Shown here one piece after another: positions 1 through 8,952 of a stretch of 64,000 bases of DNA. The stretch's first letter is position 1; every line of letters begins with the position of its first letter. A model generated the notes under the pieces. It did not search any database. It was not told the DNA's origin and was given only the letters and a program-made list of their open reading frames with translations. Origin of the DNA: Actinomycetes bacterium (GTDB lineage Bacteria; Actinomycetota; Acidimicrobiia; Acidimicrobiales; Aldehydirespiratoraceae); contig JAJRXC010000035.1 in NCBI GenBank assembly GCA_024276495.1, forward strand, positions 1-64,000, in the 5' to 3' direction. Both the position numbers and the translations under genes were made by a program.

Positions 1-708
1 CCGGCCCGGGCCGGCGTCTCCCAGGGCATCCGGGGCAGCCTTCTCATCGCCGCGATCGTGATGATGACGTTCCCCATCGGGATCGCCGGCGCGATCTATC
101 TCGAGGAGTACGCCGAGGACAACTGGCGGACCCGGCTCATCCAGGTGACCGTGCGCAACCTCGCCGGCGTGCCGTCGATCGTCTACGGACTGCTCGGTCT
201 GGCCGTGTTCGTCCAGGGGCTGCGCGGGATCACCGGAGGTTCGTCGGTCCTCGCCGCCGGGATCACGCTGGCGGTGTTGGTGTTGCCGGTGGTCGTCATC
301 ACCGCGGCCGAGGCGGTGCGAGCGGTCCCCGCGTCGCTGCGCGAAGGTGCCTACGGGCTCGGTGCCACCCAGTGGGAGGTGATCCGCTCGCAGGTCGTCC
401 CCGCCGCGCTTCCGGGGATCCTCACCGGCACCGTCCTGGCCGTCGCCCGGGCCATGGGCGAGGCGGCTCCGCTGTTGGTCATCGGAGCGGCCGGGTTCTA
501 CACGACGGGCAGCAACGACTTCCTCCACCAGTTCCAGGGCGCGTTCACCGCCCTGCCCATGAACATCGCCAACTTCGCCCGCCTGCCCGCCCAGACCTGG
601 CGTGGTCACGCCGCGGCCGCGAGTGTGGTGCTGCTCTTCCTCGTCTTCCTCGTCAATCTCGTGGCGATCATCGCCCGAGCCCGAATCTCGAAGAAACTCG
701 GACGCTGA
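1..708 (+). CDS. pstA: Phosphate ABC transporter permease PstA (5' truncated by window edge)
   Basis: Inner-membrane permease subunit of the PstSCAB phosphate importer. The frame is open from base 1, so the N-terminal helix or helices lie outside and 235 residues are visible. The stretch [15 protein letters not shown] followed by [15 protein letters not shown] is typical of PstA. The cytoplasmic EAA loop that docks on the ATPase is clear ([16 protein letters not shown]), as is [14 protein letters not shown]. About five hydrophobic segments remain, ending in a short basic tail. pstB starts five bases after the stop, so the two are co-transcribed. Family assignment is secure; the true start cannot be given. 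Confidence 0.93.
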   Translation, partial: PARAGVSQGIRGSLLIAAIVMMTFPIGIAGAIYLEEYAEDNWRTRLIQVTVRNLAGVPSIVYGLLGLAVFVQGLRGITGGSSVLAAGITLAVLVLPVVVITAAEAVRAVPASLREGAYGLGATQWEVIRSQVVPAALPGILTGTVLAVARAMGEAAPLLVIGAAGFYTTGSNDFLHQFQGAFTALPMNIANFARLPAQTWRGHAAAASVVLLFLVFLVNLVAIIARARISKKLGR

Positions 709-713
709 CACCC

Positions 714-1571
714 ATGACCGAAACCCCACCCCGCACCGGCGTGTCGATCGCGCTTCCCCGGAGCCAGGACCCCCCCGATGCCGACAGCTCGGCGGCGAAC
801 GTCTTCACCGTTCGGGACCTCAACGTGTACTACGCCGATCTCCGGGCCGTCTCCGATGTGAACCTCGATGTCCGCCAGCGGGAGATCACCGCGTTCATTG
901 GCCCGTCCGGCTGTGGCAAGTCCACCGTGTTGCGCTGTTTCAACCGCATGAACGACCTGATCGACATCGCCCGGGTCGAGGGCAGCGTGCGTTACCACGA
1001 CATCGATCTCTACGACCCCCGGGTCGACCCGGTCGCGGTGCGACGGAGAATCGGCATGGTGTTCCAGAAGCCGAATCCGTTCCCGAAGTCGATCCACGCG
1101 AATGTCGCGTACGGGCCGAAGGTCGCCGGGCAGAAAGGCAACCTCGACGAGGTCGTCGAGACGTCGCTGCGAAACGCCGGCCTATGGGACGAGGTCAAGG
1201 ATCGGCTCGACGATTCGGCCCTCGGCCTGTCGGGTGGTCAACAACAGCGACTCTGCATCGCCCGCGCGATCGCGGTGAACCCCGACGTGTTGTTGATGGA
1301 CGAGCCCTGCTCCGCGCTCGACCCCATCGCCACCGGCCGAATCGAGGAGCTGATGAAGGAGATCCAGAGCGACTACACGATCATCATCGTGACCCACAAC
1401 ATGCAGCAAGCGGCCCGGGTGAGCGATCGCACGGCCTTCTTCACCGCGGAGCTGGACGAGGACACCGGGCAGCGTCGGGGCAAACTGGTGGAGTTCGACG
1501 ACACCGGCGCGATCTTCTCCAACCCCTCCGACGAGCGGACCGAGGCGTACGTGACCGGCCGGTTCGGCTGA
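714..1571 (+). CDS. pstB: Phosphate ABC transporter ATP-binding protein PstB
   Basis: Cytoplasmic ATPase that powers phosphate import through PstA/PstC. The product is 285 residues, slightly longer than usual because of a proline-rich lead of about 35 residues. Walker A GPSGCGKS is at residues 63-70, the signature LSGGQQQR begins at residue 172, Walker B LLMDEP lies near 195 and the switch histidine is in [18 protein letters not shown] and [13 protein letters not shown] are PstB hallmarks. The ATG at 714 is chosen because it follows pstA by five bases; reading further upstream in this frame would overlap pstA. A PhoU-type gene follows 19 bases downstream, the normal pst order. Confidence 0.95.
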   Translation: MTETPPRTGVSIALPRSQDPPDADSSAANVFTVRDLNVYYADLRAVSDVNLDVRQREITAFIGPSGCGKSTVLRCFNRMNDLIDIARVEGSVRYHDIDLYDPRVDPVAVRRRIGMVFQKPNPFPKSIHANVAYGPKVAGQKGNLDEVVETSLRNAGLWDEVKDRLDDSALGLSGGQQQRLCIARAIAVNPDVLLMDEPCSALDPIATGRIEELMKEIQSDYTIIIVTHNMQQAARVSDRTAFFTAELDEDTGQRRGKLVEFDDTGAIFSNPSDERTEAYVTGRFG

Positions 1572-1590
1572 GCGTCGACAGGAGACTGAC

Positions 1591-3033
1591 GTGAACGACA
1601 TCCGTACCAACCTCGACGAGCGGCTCAACCTCATCGAGACGAGGCTTCTCGAGATGACCGAGCTGGTGGCCGAGCGGGTCGGTCTCGTGACCTCGGCGAT
1701 GCTGGAGGGCGACGTCGACGCCGCCGACGCGCTGGTGGCCGGCGACGACGACATCGATCTCCTGTCGATGCAGGTCGAAGAGGGATGCATCGACACCCTC
1801 GTCCGGGAGCAGCCGGTCGCGTCGGACCTCCGCTTCGTGGTGGCGGCGCTGCACATGAACAGCGATGTCGAGCGGTCCGGTGATCTGGTCACGAACATCG
1901 CCAAGGCGGTCGGTCGCCTGCAGGGGGCCCACCCCGACGATCGGGTTCGTGACCTCGTCGTGCGGATGTCGGTGCAGGCGCAGTTGCTCATGCGCCGCGG
2001 TGCCGAAGCCTTTCGATCTCGCGACGCCGAGCTCGCGGAGTCGATCGACGAGCTCGACGATGTCCTCGACGATCTCCACTATCGCTACATCCAACACGTG
2101 ATCACCGATGCCCGGCGGGGCGACCTCGACCCGCAGCAGTCGTTGCAACTCGCCCTCGTGGGGCGGTTCTACGAACGCATCGGCGACCATGCGGAGAACA
2201 TCGGTGAACGAGTCCGCTACATCGTCGACGGTTGGATGCCGGAGGCCCAGGCGGCGGAACGGGCCCGGGCCCGGGCGTCGGGGGTCGAACCGGATCGTCC
2301 GACGAGAGGACTCGCCGTCATCGATTCGATCGCCCAGGAGCGAAGGGTCGACGCGATCCGGCGTGACTTCGTCGCCAACGTCTCGCACGAGCTGAAGACC
2401 CCGGTGGGGGCCATGAGCCTCCTCGCCGAAACGCTGGCCGGCGATCAGGATGCGAGCGATCGGTCCCGCCTCACCGACATGTTGCAAAAGGAGGCGAAGC
2501 GGGTCGAGAACATCATCGACGATCTGTTGGAGCTCACCCGTCTCGAAGAGGCAGCCGACGCGCGAAGCGATGTACGCGTCGACGAGGTCGTCGAGCGGGC
2601 TGTCGAGGCCGTGCAGGCGTTCGCCGACACCCATGGGGTGGCGGTCGCGGTGGTGGGCCTGCCGACCGATGAGGTGATTCGCGGGGAGCGCCGCCAACTC
2701 GTTCGCGCGGTCGCCAACCTGTTGGACAACGGTGTGCGCTACTCCGATGCGGGGCAGACCATCACGGTCTCCGTCGAACCGATCGAGGACGGCGTCGCCG
2801 TCACCGTCAAGGACGAGGGTGTCGGTATCCCCCGGGCCGAGCTCGAGCGGGTGTTCGAGCGGTTCTATCGGGTCGACCGGGCCCGGAGTCGGGAGACCGG
2901 GGGGACCGGCCTGGGTCTGGCGATCGTCCGTCATGTGGCCCAGAACCACGGAGGACGGGTGCTGGTGGAGTCGAAACCGGGTGAGGGGTCGAGTTTCACG
3001 ATGCAGCTTCCGAGGAGCGGCGGGGAGTCGTGA
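1591..3033 (+). CDS. PhoU-histidine kinase fusion protein
   Basis: A 480-residue protein joining two functions normally encoded separately. Residues 1-215 are a PhoU double repeat with MEEG-type helices (LEGDVDAADALVAGDDDID, FYERIGDHAENIGERVRYI). After a charged linker, residues 255-320 form a HisKA dimerisation domain with phospho-acceptor His266 in VSHELKTP. Residues 365-478 form an HATPase_c domain with N box NLLDNGVRYSD, G1 DEGVGIP, F box FERFYRV and G2 GGTGLGLAIV. No membrane helix, HAMP or PAS domain is visible, unlike canonical PhoR/SenX3. A good ribosome site (AGGAG, 1580-1584) precedes the GTG start. The stop overlaps the next gene, a response regulator. Inference: PhoU senses Pst status and controls the kinase within one polypeptide. 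Confidence 0.93.
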   Translation: MNDIRTNLDERLNLIETRLLEMTELVAERVGLVTSAMLEGDVDAADALVAGDDDIDLLSMQVEEGCIDTLVREQPVASDLRFVVAALHMNSDVERSGDLVTNIAKAVGRLQGAHPDDRVRDLVVRMSVQAQLLMRRGAEAFRSRDAELAESIDELDDVLDDLHYRYIQHVITDARRGDLDPQQSLQLALVGRFYERIGDHAENIGERVRYIVDGWMPEAQAAERARARASGVEPDRPTRGLAVIDSIAQERRVDAIRRDFVANVSHELKTPVGAMSLLAETLAGDQDASDRSRLTDMLQKEAKRVENIIDDLLELTRLEEAADARSDVRVDEVVERAVEAVQAFADTHGVAVAVVGLPTDEVIRGERRQLVRAVANLLDNGVRYSDAGQTITVSVEPIEDGVAVTVKDEGVGIPRAELERVFERFYRVDRARSRETGGTGLGLAIVRHVAQNHGGRVLVESKPGEGSSFTMQLPRSGGES

Positions 3034-3728
3034 GCGCGGCCGTGAGCGTGCTGGTGGTCGACGACGAGCCGGCGTTCCGGGAGGGGTTGCGTCAGGCGTT
3101 GACCCGGGAAGGGTTCGTCGTTCATCTGGCCGCCGACGGCGAGGAGGCCCTCGAGGTGTGGCGGTCACGGCGACCGGATCTGGTCCTGCTCGACGTGATG
3201 CTGCCCCGCATGTCCGGCATCGACGTGTGTCGCGAGATCCGCGCGGTCGACGAGACACCGGTGATCATGGTTTCGGCTCGCAACGAGGAGATCGACGCGG
3301 TCGTCGCGCTCGAGGTCGGCGCCGACGACTATGTCGCGAAGCCCTACCGGGTCCGCGAGCTCGTCGCTCGAATGCGCACGGTTCTTCGCCGCGCGGCGTC
3401 GAGCGGCCTGTCGGTCGGGGCGATCGACGCCGTGCTGGAGGCGGCCGACCTGGTGCTCGACCGTGAACGGCACGAGGTCGTACGGTCGGGCGTGTTGGTG
3501 CCGATGCCGCTCAAGGAGTTCGACGTGCTCGCGTTGTTGATGGAGAACAAGGGGCTGGTGGTCACCCGTCAGACCCTCATCGATCGGGTGTGGGGCTACG
3601 ACTATGTCGGCGACACGAAGACGCTCGATGTGCACATCAAACGGCTCCGGGCCAAGGTCGAGCCCGACCCCGACGCGCCGACCCTGATCGTCACCGTTCG
3701 TGGCCTCGGCTACAAACTCGTCGACTGA
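3030..3728 (+). CDS. PhoB/RegX3-type response regulator (OmpR family)
   Basis: DNA-binding response regulator of 232 residues, the expected partner of the PhoU-kinase fusion. The receiver domain spans residues 5-120, with the acidic pair in VVDDEPAF, phospho-acceptor Asp55 in LLDVMLPRMSG and the conserved Lys in DDYVAKPYRVREL. The winged-helix domain of the OmpR/PhoB class spans about 135-230, with DVHIKRLRAKVEPDP and VRGLGYKLV. The GTG start overlaps the kinase stop (GTGA), indicating translational coupling. By position at the end of a pst operon it should control phosphate-starvation genes, but no Pho box can be assigned because the operon promoter lies outside the window. Confidence 0.93.
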   Translation: MSAAVSVLVVDDEPAFREGLRQALTREGFVVHLAADGEEALEVWRSRRPDLVLLDVMLPRMSGIDVCREIRAVDETPVIMVSARNEEIDAVVALEVGADDYVAKPYRVRELVARMRTVLRRAASSGLSVGAIDAVLEAADLVLDRERHEVVRSGVLVPMPLKEFDVLALLMENKGLVVTRQTLIDRVWGYDYVGDTKTLDVHIKRLRAKVEPDPDAPTLIVTVRGLGYKLVD

Positions 3729-3742
3729 CCCCCGGCTTCCCC

Positions 3743-3799
3743 CCGGCTTTTCTGACGCGTTGATCGCGCCATGCGCGAGCAACGCGTCAGAAAAGCCGG
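3743..3799. terminator. 20-bp perfect inverted repeat with inner 6-bp stem
   Basis: Left arm 3743-3762 is the exact reverse complement of 3780-3799. After one A/G mismatch a further 6-bp stem (3764-3769 with 3773-3778) closes on a three-base loop. It follows the response-regulator stop by 14 bases and precedes the next gene's promoter. The run of four T lies inside the left arm and its A complement inside the right arm, so there is no U tract after the stem on either strand. It is therefore a terminator-like or RNA-end-stabilising hairpin rather than a classic intrinsic terminator. Confidence 0.6.
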
Positions 3800-3846
3800 A
3801 AGAGAGGAAGAAGAGGGGGGCGACGGGGGGTGTCGTACCGGCTCGG

Positions 3847-3859
3847 TAGGGTGAGCCGA
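3847..3859 (+). promoter_or_regulatory. Start-proximal -10 element of the helicase gene
   Basis: TAGGGT lies 7 bases before the ATG, with no room for a ribosome-binding site, consistent with a leaderless transcript. Confidence 0.5.
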
Positions 3860-6082
3860 ATGTCCGACTCGCCTCTGCTCGACGGCCTGAATCCGGCCCA
3901 GTTCGACGCGGTCCTCCACCGAGGCGGGCCTCTGCTCGTCGTCGCCGGCGCGGGTTCGGGCAAGACCCGAGTGCTCACCCATCGCATCGCCCACCTGATC
4001 GAGGAGGGCATGTCGCCGTTCGAGATCCTGGCGATCACGTTCACCAACAAGGCGGCGGGGGAGATGAAGGAACGAGTCGGTGGGCTCGTGGGGCCGGTGG
4101 CCCAGAAGATGTGGGTGTCGACCTTTCACTCCGCCTGTGTGCGGATACTGCGCCGCGACGTCGATCGGCTCGGCTTTCCGTCGCGCTTCTCGATCTACGA
4201 CCAGTCCGATGCCATCCGTCTGGTCGGCTACGTGATCCGAGACCTGAACCTCGACCCGAAGCGGTTTCCACCCCGCTCGGTGCACGGCGCGATCTCCGCC
4301 GCGAAGAACGACAACATCGACGCGGTCGCCTATGCGGAACGAGCCGAACAGATCTTCGAACGCAAGATCTCCGACGTCTACTTCGAATACCAAAAGCGGC
4401 TCCTCACCTCGGGCGCGATGGACTTCGACGATCTCCTCATGCGCACCGTCGAACTGTTCCGGGCGCAACCCGACGTGCTCGATCACTGGCGTCGTCGCTT
4501 CGGTCACGTGCTCGTCGACGAGTATCAAGACACCAATCCCGTGCAGAACGACCTCGTTCTCATGTTGAGCGAGAACCATCGCCAGATCACCGTCGTCGGC
4601 GACAGCGACCAGTCGATCTATCGATTCCGGGGCGCCGACATCCGCAACATCCTCGAGTTCGAAGACGCCTTCCCCGACGCGACCGTCGTCGTGCTCGAAC
4701 AGAACTACCGGTCCACCCAATCGATTCTCGACGCGGCCAACGCCGTCATCGCGAAGAACGTGGGCCGAAAACCCAAGGATCTGTGGACCGATCAGGGTGC
4801 CGGCGAGAAGATCGTGCGCTACCACGCCGACGACGAGTCCGACGAGGCGCAATACGTCGCCAACGAGATCGCCCGCCTCCACGACCACGAGCACATGCGC
4901 TTCGACGAGATGGCGGTCTTCTACCGGGCCAACAGCCAGTCGCGGGTGCTCGAGGAGTTCCTGTTGAGGGTCGGCATTCCCTACAAGGTCGTCGGGGGAA
5001 CCCGGTTCTACGACCGCCGGGAGATCAAGGACGCCATCGCGTATCTGCGGGCCATCGTCAACCCCACCGACGAAGTCTCGGTGAAACGGGTGATCAACAC
5101 CCCCAAACGCGGGGTCGGCGACTCGTCGATCGGCAAGCTCGATGCTTGGGCGAGCGCAACCGGGGAATCGTTCGACCAGGCGGTGCTTCGATTCGACGAG
5201 GCCGGTGTCAGCGGCCGTGCCGCGACCGGCATCGAGAAGTTCCTCACCCTGACCGCCGAGATCAGGGCCCTCGATGCCGGTCCCGCCACCATCATCGAGG
5301 AGGCCCTCGAATGATCCGGCTATCTCGAAGAGCTCCAGACCGAGCGGTCGGTCGAGGCCGAAGGGCGTCTCGAGAACCTCTCGGAGCTGGTCGGAATGGC
5401 CCGCGACTACGAGACGGTCGACGACTTCCTCGAACAGATCAGTCTGGTGACCGACACCGACGACACCGACGACGAGGAATCGACCGTCACGCTCATGACG
5501 CTCCACTCGGCGAAGGGTCTCGAGTATCCGATCGTGTTCATCATCGGCATGGAAGACGGTGTCTTCCCTCACATCCGCTCGCTCGGTGAACCCCACGAGC
5601 TCGAGGAGGAGCGGCGGCTCGCCTATGTGGGGATCACCAGGGCCATGCAGCGCCTGCATCTCACGAGCGCCTGGAGCCGGATGCTCCACGGCACGACGCA
5701 GTACAACCCGCCGAGCCGGTTCCTCGACGAGATCCCGGCCGGACTGATCCACGAGGTCGGCGGTTCCCGCCGACTACGGAGCCGCGACACCCGGGGCACC
5801 GGTGGCTCGGCGACCTACGGCGGGGACCGCAAACGCATCGGGGGCGACACGAATCGTGACCGCATCGTCGACCAGGCGATCGCGGCGGGGGGTCGGCCCA
5901 CGACGACCGGGGCCGACACCATGGGTCTTCGCATCGGCGACGATGTGCGCCACTCGCAATGGGGCGAAGGCGTCATCGTCGACATCGACGGTGTCGGGGA
6001 CAAGGCCGAAGCCAGTGTGCACTTCCCGAGCGTCGGCGAGAAACGCCTCCTCCTCTCGTGGGCGCCGCTGGAGAAGATCTGA
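3860..6082 (+). pseudogene. pcrA: PcrA/UvrD-type superfamily 1 DNA helicase, interrupted by in-frame TGA
   Basis: 3'-5' ATP-dependent DNA helicase of the PcrA/UvrD family (repair and replication-conflict functions). Read through, it has 740 residues, close to family length. Before the stop: motif I GAGSGKT (residues 30-36), motif II DEYQ (220-223), GDSDQSIYRFRGAD (motif III) and EQNYRST (motif IV). Codon 485 is TGA (5312-5314). The same frame then continues without loss of homology through LENLSELVGMARDYE, motif V TLMTLHSAKGLE, motif VI YVGITRAM and the C-terminal tudor-like segment HSQWGEGVIVDID. The upstream product would lack motifs V and VI, so it should be inactive. No ribosome site precedes the next ATG (5396). 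This is a true nonsense mutation, a base-call error, or less likely readthrough. Confidence 0.85.
5312..5314 (+). other. Premature in-frame TGA within the helicase gene
   Basis: The codon sits between ...EEALE and SGYLEEL. Relatives commonly carry a basic residue just before SGY or TGY, so CGA(Arg)-to-TGA is the simplest origin. The flanking frame is identical on both sides. Confidence 0.85.
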
Positions 6083-6131
6083 CCATCGGCGGCTCGATCG
6101 ACGAGCAACCCCTACGGGCGGCGCGGCCCCG

Positions 6132-6707
6132 TCACGAGGGTGGACAGCCGAGATCGGGACCGGGCCTGGTCGTCGTGGGGGTCGTCTCGTCGTTGGCATT
6201 GGCCAGCGCAGCCGCGACCTCGTCGAAGTCCTCGTTGAGGAAGACGGTGACCTTTCCGTCGATCACCTCGACGGGGTAGCGGAACAGCCCGCAACCGAGC
6301 TCGGAGAACGTCACCTGGTCGCAGACCCTGTCGGTGCTCGACACGAGGTCGAAGACGCGGCGTTCGGGGTCCCACACCGCCGAGCAGTCGCGAGGGTCGC
6401 CGACCCGGCGAGCGGAGAACGCCAGCCACCCGACCTCGGGATCGTCACCGATGTGTTGAATGAACAGATCCCGCTGGCCCCCGCCGACGTCGCTGTAGAG
6501 AAGGGGTCCTCGCGCCGCGATCTCCTCGCTTTGTCGTCCGATGAACCCGGCATCGAAGAAGCGGTCGCCGAGGTTCAGCTCGACGGTGTCGCTGGAGTTG
6601 GTGACCCACAACACCATGGCGCCGAGGAGCAGCGCGATGATCACGCCGGTCAGACCGACGAGTACGGCGCTGCGGGCGTTGATCTGCGGTCCTCGGGCGA
6701 CGGGCAT
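6132..6707 (-). CDS. Membrane-anchored protein of unknown function
   Basis: A 191-residue protein with one N-terminal membrane helix (residues 14-36, VLVGLTGVIIALLLGAMVLW) and a soluble, presumably extracytoplasmic domain. The domain contains three cysteines spaced around beta-rich segments (RDCSAVWDPERRVFDL, DRVCDQVT, LGCGLFRYPVEV), vaguely reminiscent of a Rieske-like or small beta-barrel fold but without the CxH pairs of a true Rieske centre. The tail is threonine-rich. GAGG-type Shine-Dalgarno lies before the ATG. It is divergent from sucC and its stop is 49 bases beyond the helicase stop (convergent). Not recognised by name. Confidence 0.7.
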   Translation of the reverse strand: MPVARGPQINARSAVLVGLTGVIIALLLGAMVLWVTNSSDTVELNLGDRFFDAGFIGRQSEEIAARGPLLYSDVGGGQRDLFIQHIGDDPEVGWLAFSARRVGDPRDCSAVWDPERRVFDLVSSTDRVCDQVTFSELGCGLFRYPVEVIDGKVTVFLNEDFDEVAAALANANDETTPTTTRPGPDLGCPPS

Positions 6708-6747
6708 TGTTCCTCGGGTGGATGTGGGGAGGGTGAACGGGCCCGCC

Positions 6748-6753
6748 TAGTAT
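6748..6753 (+). promoter_or_regulatory. Possible -10 element for sucCD
   Basis: TAGTAT in the 138-base divergent gap upstream of sucC is the only TA-rich hexamer there. It would give a leader of roughly 85 nt. No convincing -35 element is seen. Confidence 0.3.
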
Positions 6754-6845
6754 CGCCTCTGTGCTGCCATCGAGCCGCCTCGGCCGGTTCGGCATCTTTC
6801 GCGCCACGACACACCGTCGTTGCCCCCACAGATCCGGAGGAACCG

Positions 6846-7985
6846 GTGGATCTATTCGAACATCAGGGCAAGGAGTTCTTCGCTCGCTACGGCATGCCGG
6901 TGTCACCGGGTGAAGCGGTGTTCAGCGTCGACGAGGCCGTCGCCGCGGCCGAGCGGCTGGGGACGCCCGTGATGGTCAAGGCCCAGATCCATGCCGGTGG
7001 GCGGGGAAAGGCCGGCGGAGTGAAGTACGCGGCCGACATCGACGCCGTTCGCGAACACGCCGGGAACATCTTCGGACTCGACATCAAGGGCCACATCGTG
7101 GAGCGAATCTGGATCGAGAAGGCATCCGACATCGCCGAGGAGTACTACGCGAGCTTCACGCTCGACCGTTCGGCGAAGATGCACCTCGGCATGTTGTCCA
7201 AGGAGGGCGGCATCGAGATCGAGACCGTCGCCGAGGAGAACCCCGACGCGATCGCCAAGACATGGATCGATCCGGTCGACGGTCTGACCGACGAGGCGTG
7301 CCGCGCATGGGTCGCTGCCGCGAATCTCCCCGAGGCGGCATTCGAGGGCACGGTCGAGATCATGAAGCTGCTCTACACCGCGTACGACGAGGGTGATGCC
7401 GATCTCGTGGAGATCAACCCGTTGATCCTCACCCCCGAGGGCAAGATGCATGTGCTCGACGCGAAGGTCACGCTCGACGCCAACAGTGTGTTCCGCCACG
7501 AGGACTACGCCCAGTACGACGCGACGCAGCCTCGTGACGAACGCGAACAGGCCGCCCACGCGAAGGGCCTGCAGTATGTCGGCCTGGAGGGGTCGGTCGG
7601 CGTCATCGCCAATGGCGCCGGACTCGCGATGAGCACCGTCGACGTCGTGAGCCAAGCGGGCGGCAACGCGGCGAACTTCCTCGACATCGGCGGCGGCGCC
7701 AACGCCGACGTCATGGCCGGCGCGCTCGAGGTCATCAACCACGATCCGTCGGTGAAGTCGATCTTCATCAACATCTTCGGCGGGATCACCCGGGGCGACG
7801 AGGTCGCCAACGGCATCATCGAGGCGATGCGTCGAGTGGCGATCGACTCGCCGATCGTGATCCGTCTCGACGGCACCAACGCCGAGGAGGGGCGGGTCAT
7901 TCTCGCCCCCAACCTCGACGAGAAGTTGATGATGGAACCCACCATGCTCGACGCGGCCCGCCGAGCTGTCGAGCTGGCGAGCTGA
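6846..7985 (+). CDS. sucC: Succinyl-CoA synthetase (ADP-forming), beta subunit
   Basis: Beta subunit of the TCA-cycle enzyme that converts succinyl-CoA to succinate with nucleotide phosphorylation. The product is 379 residues, the usual bacterial size. The ATP-grasp N-terminus begins DLFEHQGKEFFARYG, with the nucleotide-binding KAQIHAGGRGKAGGV; the C-terminal ligase domain carries NFLDIGGGA and NIFGGITRGDEVA. GTG 6846 is chosen because GGAGG (6836-6840) lies five bases upstream and the product then starts exactly where the family does. The frame is open about 1 kb further upstream only because of high GC. sucD follows 11 bases downstream. Confidence 0.95.
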   Translation: MDLFEHQGKEFFARYGMPVSPGEAVFSVDEAVAAAERLGTPVMVKAQIHAGGRGKAGGVKYAADIDAVREHAGNIFGLDIKGHIVERIWIEKASDIAEEYYASFTLDRSAKMHLGMLSKEGGIEIETVAEENPDAIAKTWIDPVDGLTDEACRAWVAAANLPEAAFEGTVEIMKLLYTAYDEGDADLVEINPLILTPEGKMHVLDAKVTLDANSVFRHEDYAQYDATQPRDEREQAAHAKGLQYVGLEGSVGVIANGAGLAMSTVDVVSQAGGNAANFLDIGGGANADVMAGALEVINHDPSVKSIFINIFGGITRGDEVANGIIEAMRRVAIDSPIVIRLDGTNAEEGRVILAPNLDEKLMMEPTMLDAARRAVELAS

Positions 7986-7996
7986 GGAGGCCCGAG

Positions 7997-8881
7997 ATGA
8001 GCATTTTCGTGGACGAGAACACATCGGTCATCTACCAGGGCCTGACCGGTTCGCAGGGCAGCTACTACGGACGCCTCAATGCCGAGTACGGCACCAGGAT
8101 CGTCGCGGGGACCCACCCCAAGAAAGCAGGTACCGAAGTCGACGGGGTACCGATCTACGCCAATGTCGGAGAGGCCGTCGAGGCGACCGGGGCGACGGCG
8201 AGCTGCATTTTCATTCCCGCGCCCGGTGTGCGGGGTGCGGTGATGGAATCGGCCGAGGGAGGCGTGGAGTTCATCGTCGCCATCACCGAGGGGGTGCCCG
8301 CGCACGACGAGGCGTACTTCTACAACGATCTGAAACGGAACTTCCCCGACGTTCGGCTGCTCGGTCCGAACTGCCCCGGAATCATCAGCCCCGGCAAGTG
8401 CAACATCGGCATCACGGCCGGTCACATCGCCAAGCCGGGCGGTCCCGTCGGCATCGTGAGCCGGTCGGGGACCTTGACCTACCAGGCGCTCTACGAGCTG
8501 AAGCAAAAGGACATCGGGGTGACGACCTGTGTCGGCATCGGTGGCGATCCCGTTCCGGGGACGTCGTTCATCGACTGCCTCGAAGCCTTCGAAGCCGACC
8601 CCGACACCCGGGCAGTGATGATGATCGGCGAGATCGGCGGGTCCGCCGAGGAGGAAGCGGCCGAGTTCATCAAGAACAACATGACCAAGCCGGTCTCGTG
8701 CTACATCGCGGGGGTCACCGCCCCTCCGGGAAAGAAGATGGGTCACGCGGGCGCCATCGTGTCGGGAGGCAAGGGCACGGCGGCCGCGAAGATGGAGGCG
8801 CTGGCCGATGCGGGAGCGCAGGTCGGCCAGAACCCCACGGAGGCCGGAGAGCTCATGGCCCGGATCGTCGCCGAGCTCTGA
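7997..8881 (+). CDS. sucD: Succinyl-CoA synthetase, alpha subunit
   Basis: Alpha subunit (294 residues) that carries the phospho-histidine and binds CoA. The N-terminal CoA-binding Rossmann domain begins with TSVIYQGLTGSQGSYYG. LLGPNCPGIISPGKCNIGI and the phospho-histidine loop GHAGAIVSGGKGTAAAK near residues 250-265 are all present. AGGAGG lies just before the ATG. It forms the alpha2beta2 or alpha-beta enzyme with the upstream sucC product and is the second gene of that operon. Confidence 0.95.
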   Translation: MSIFVDENTSVIYQGLTGSQGSYYGRLNAEYGTRIVAGTHPKKAGTEVDGVPIYANVGEAVEATGATASCIFIPAPGVRGAVMESAEGGVEFIVAITEGVPAHDEAYFYNDLKRNFPDVRLLGPNCPGIISPGKCNIGITAGHIAKPGGPVGIVSRSGTLTYQALYELKQKDIGVTTCVGIGGDPVPGTSFIDCLEAFEADPDTRAVMMIGEIGGSAEEEAAEFIKNNMTKPVSCYIAGVTAPPGKKMGHAGAIVSGGKGTAAAKMEALADAGAQVGQNPTEAGELMARIVAEL

Positions 8882-8890
8882 GCGGTTCCC

Positions 8891-8925
8891 CTCGCCCGAA
8901 AGAGTAGGGCGAGTGCCACCACTCG
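8891..8925 (+). terminator. Two overlapping, mutually exclusive small hairpins after sucD
   Basis: CTCGCCC (8891-8897) pairs with GGGCGAG (8907-8913), while CGAGTG (8910-8915) pairs with CACTCG (8920-8925). They share bases 8910-8913, so only one can form. No U tract follows. This may end the sucCD transcript; the alternative pairing could be coincidence in GC-rich DNA. Confidence 0.3.
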
Positions 8926-8952
8926 GGGGGTGAGCCCTGCAAGCGTGGAAGG

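Noticed and set aside
5312-5314. TGA as selenocysteine or as a reassigned sense codon
   Set aside because: Many genes here end properly at TGA, helicases have no selenocysteine at this site, and relatives suggest a basic residue. Nonsense mutation or base error is simpler.
5802-6845. A long N-terminal extension of sucC in the same frame
   Set aside because: The extension runs through the end of the helicase gene and opposite a membrane-protein gene, has no homology to SucC, and a strong Shine-Dalgarno marks GTG 6846.
8891-8925. Riboswitch or attenuator after sucD
   Set aside because: The two alternative stems are short, there is no U tract and no known ligand-binding core, so only a weak hairpin call is made.
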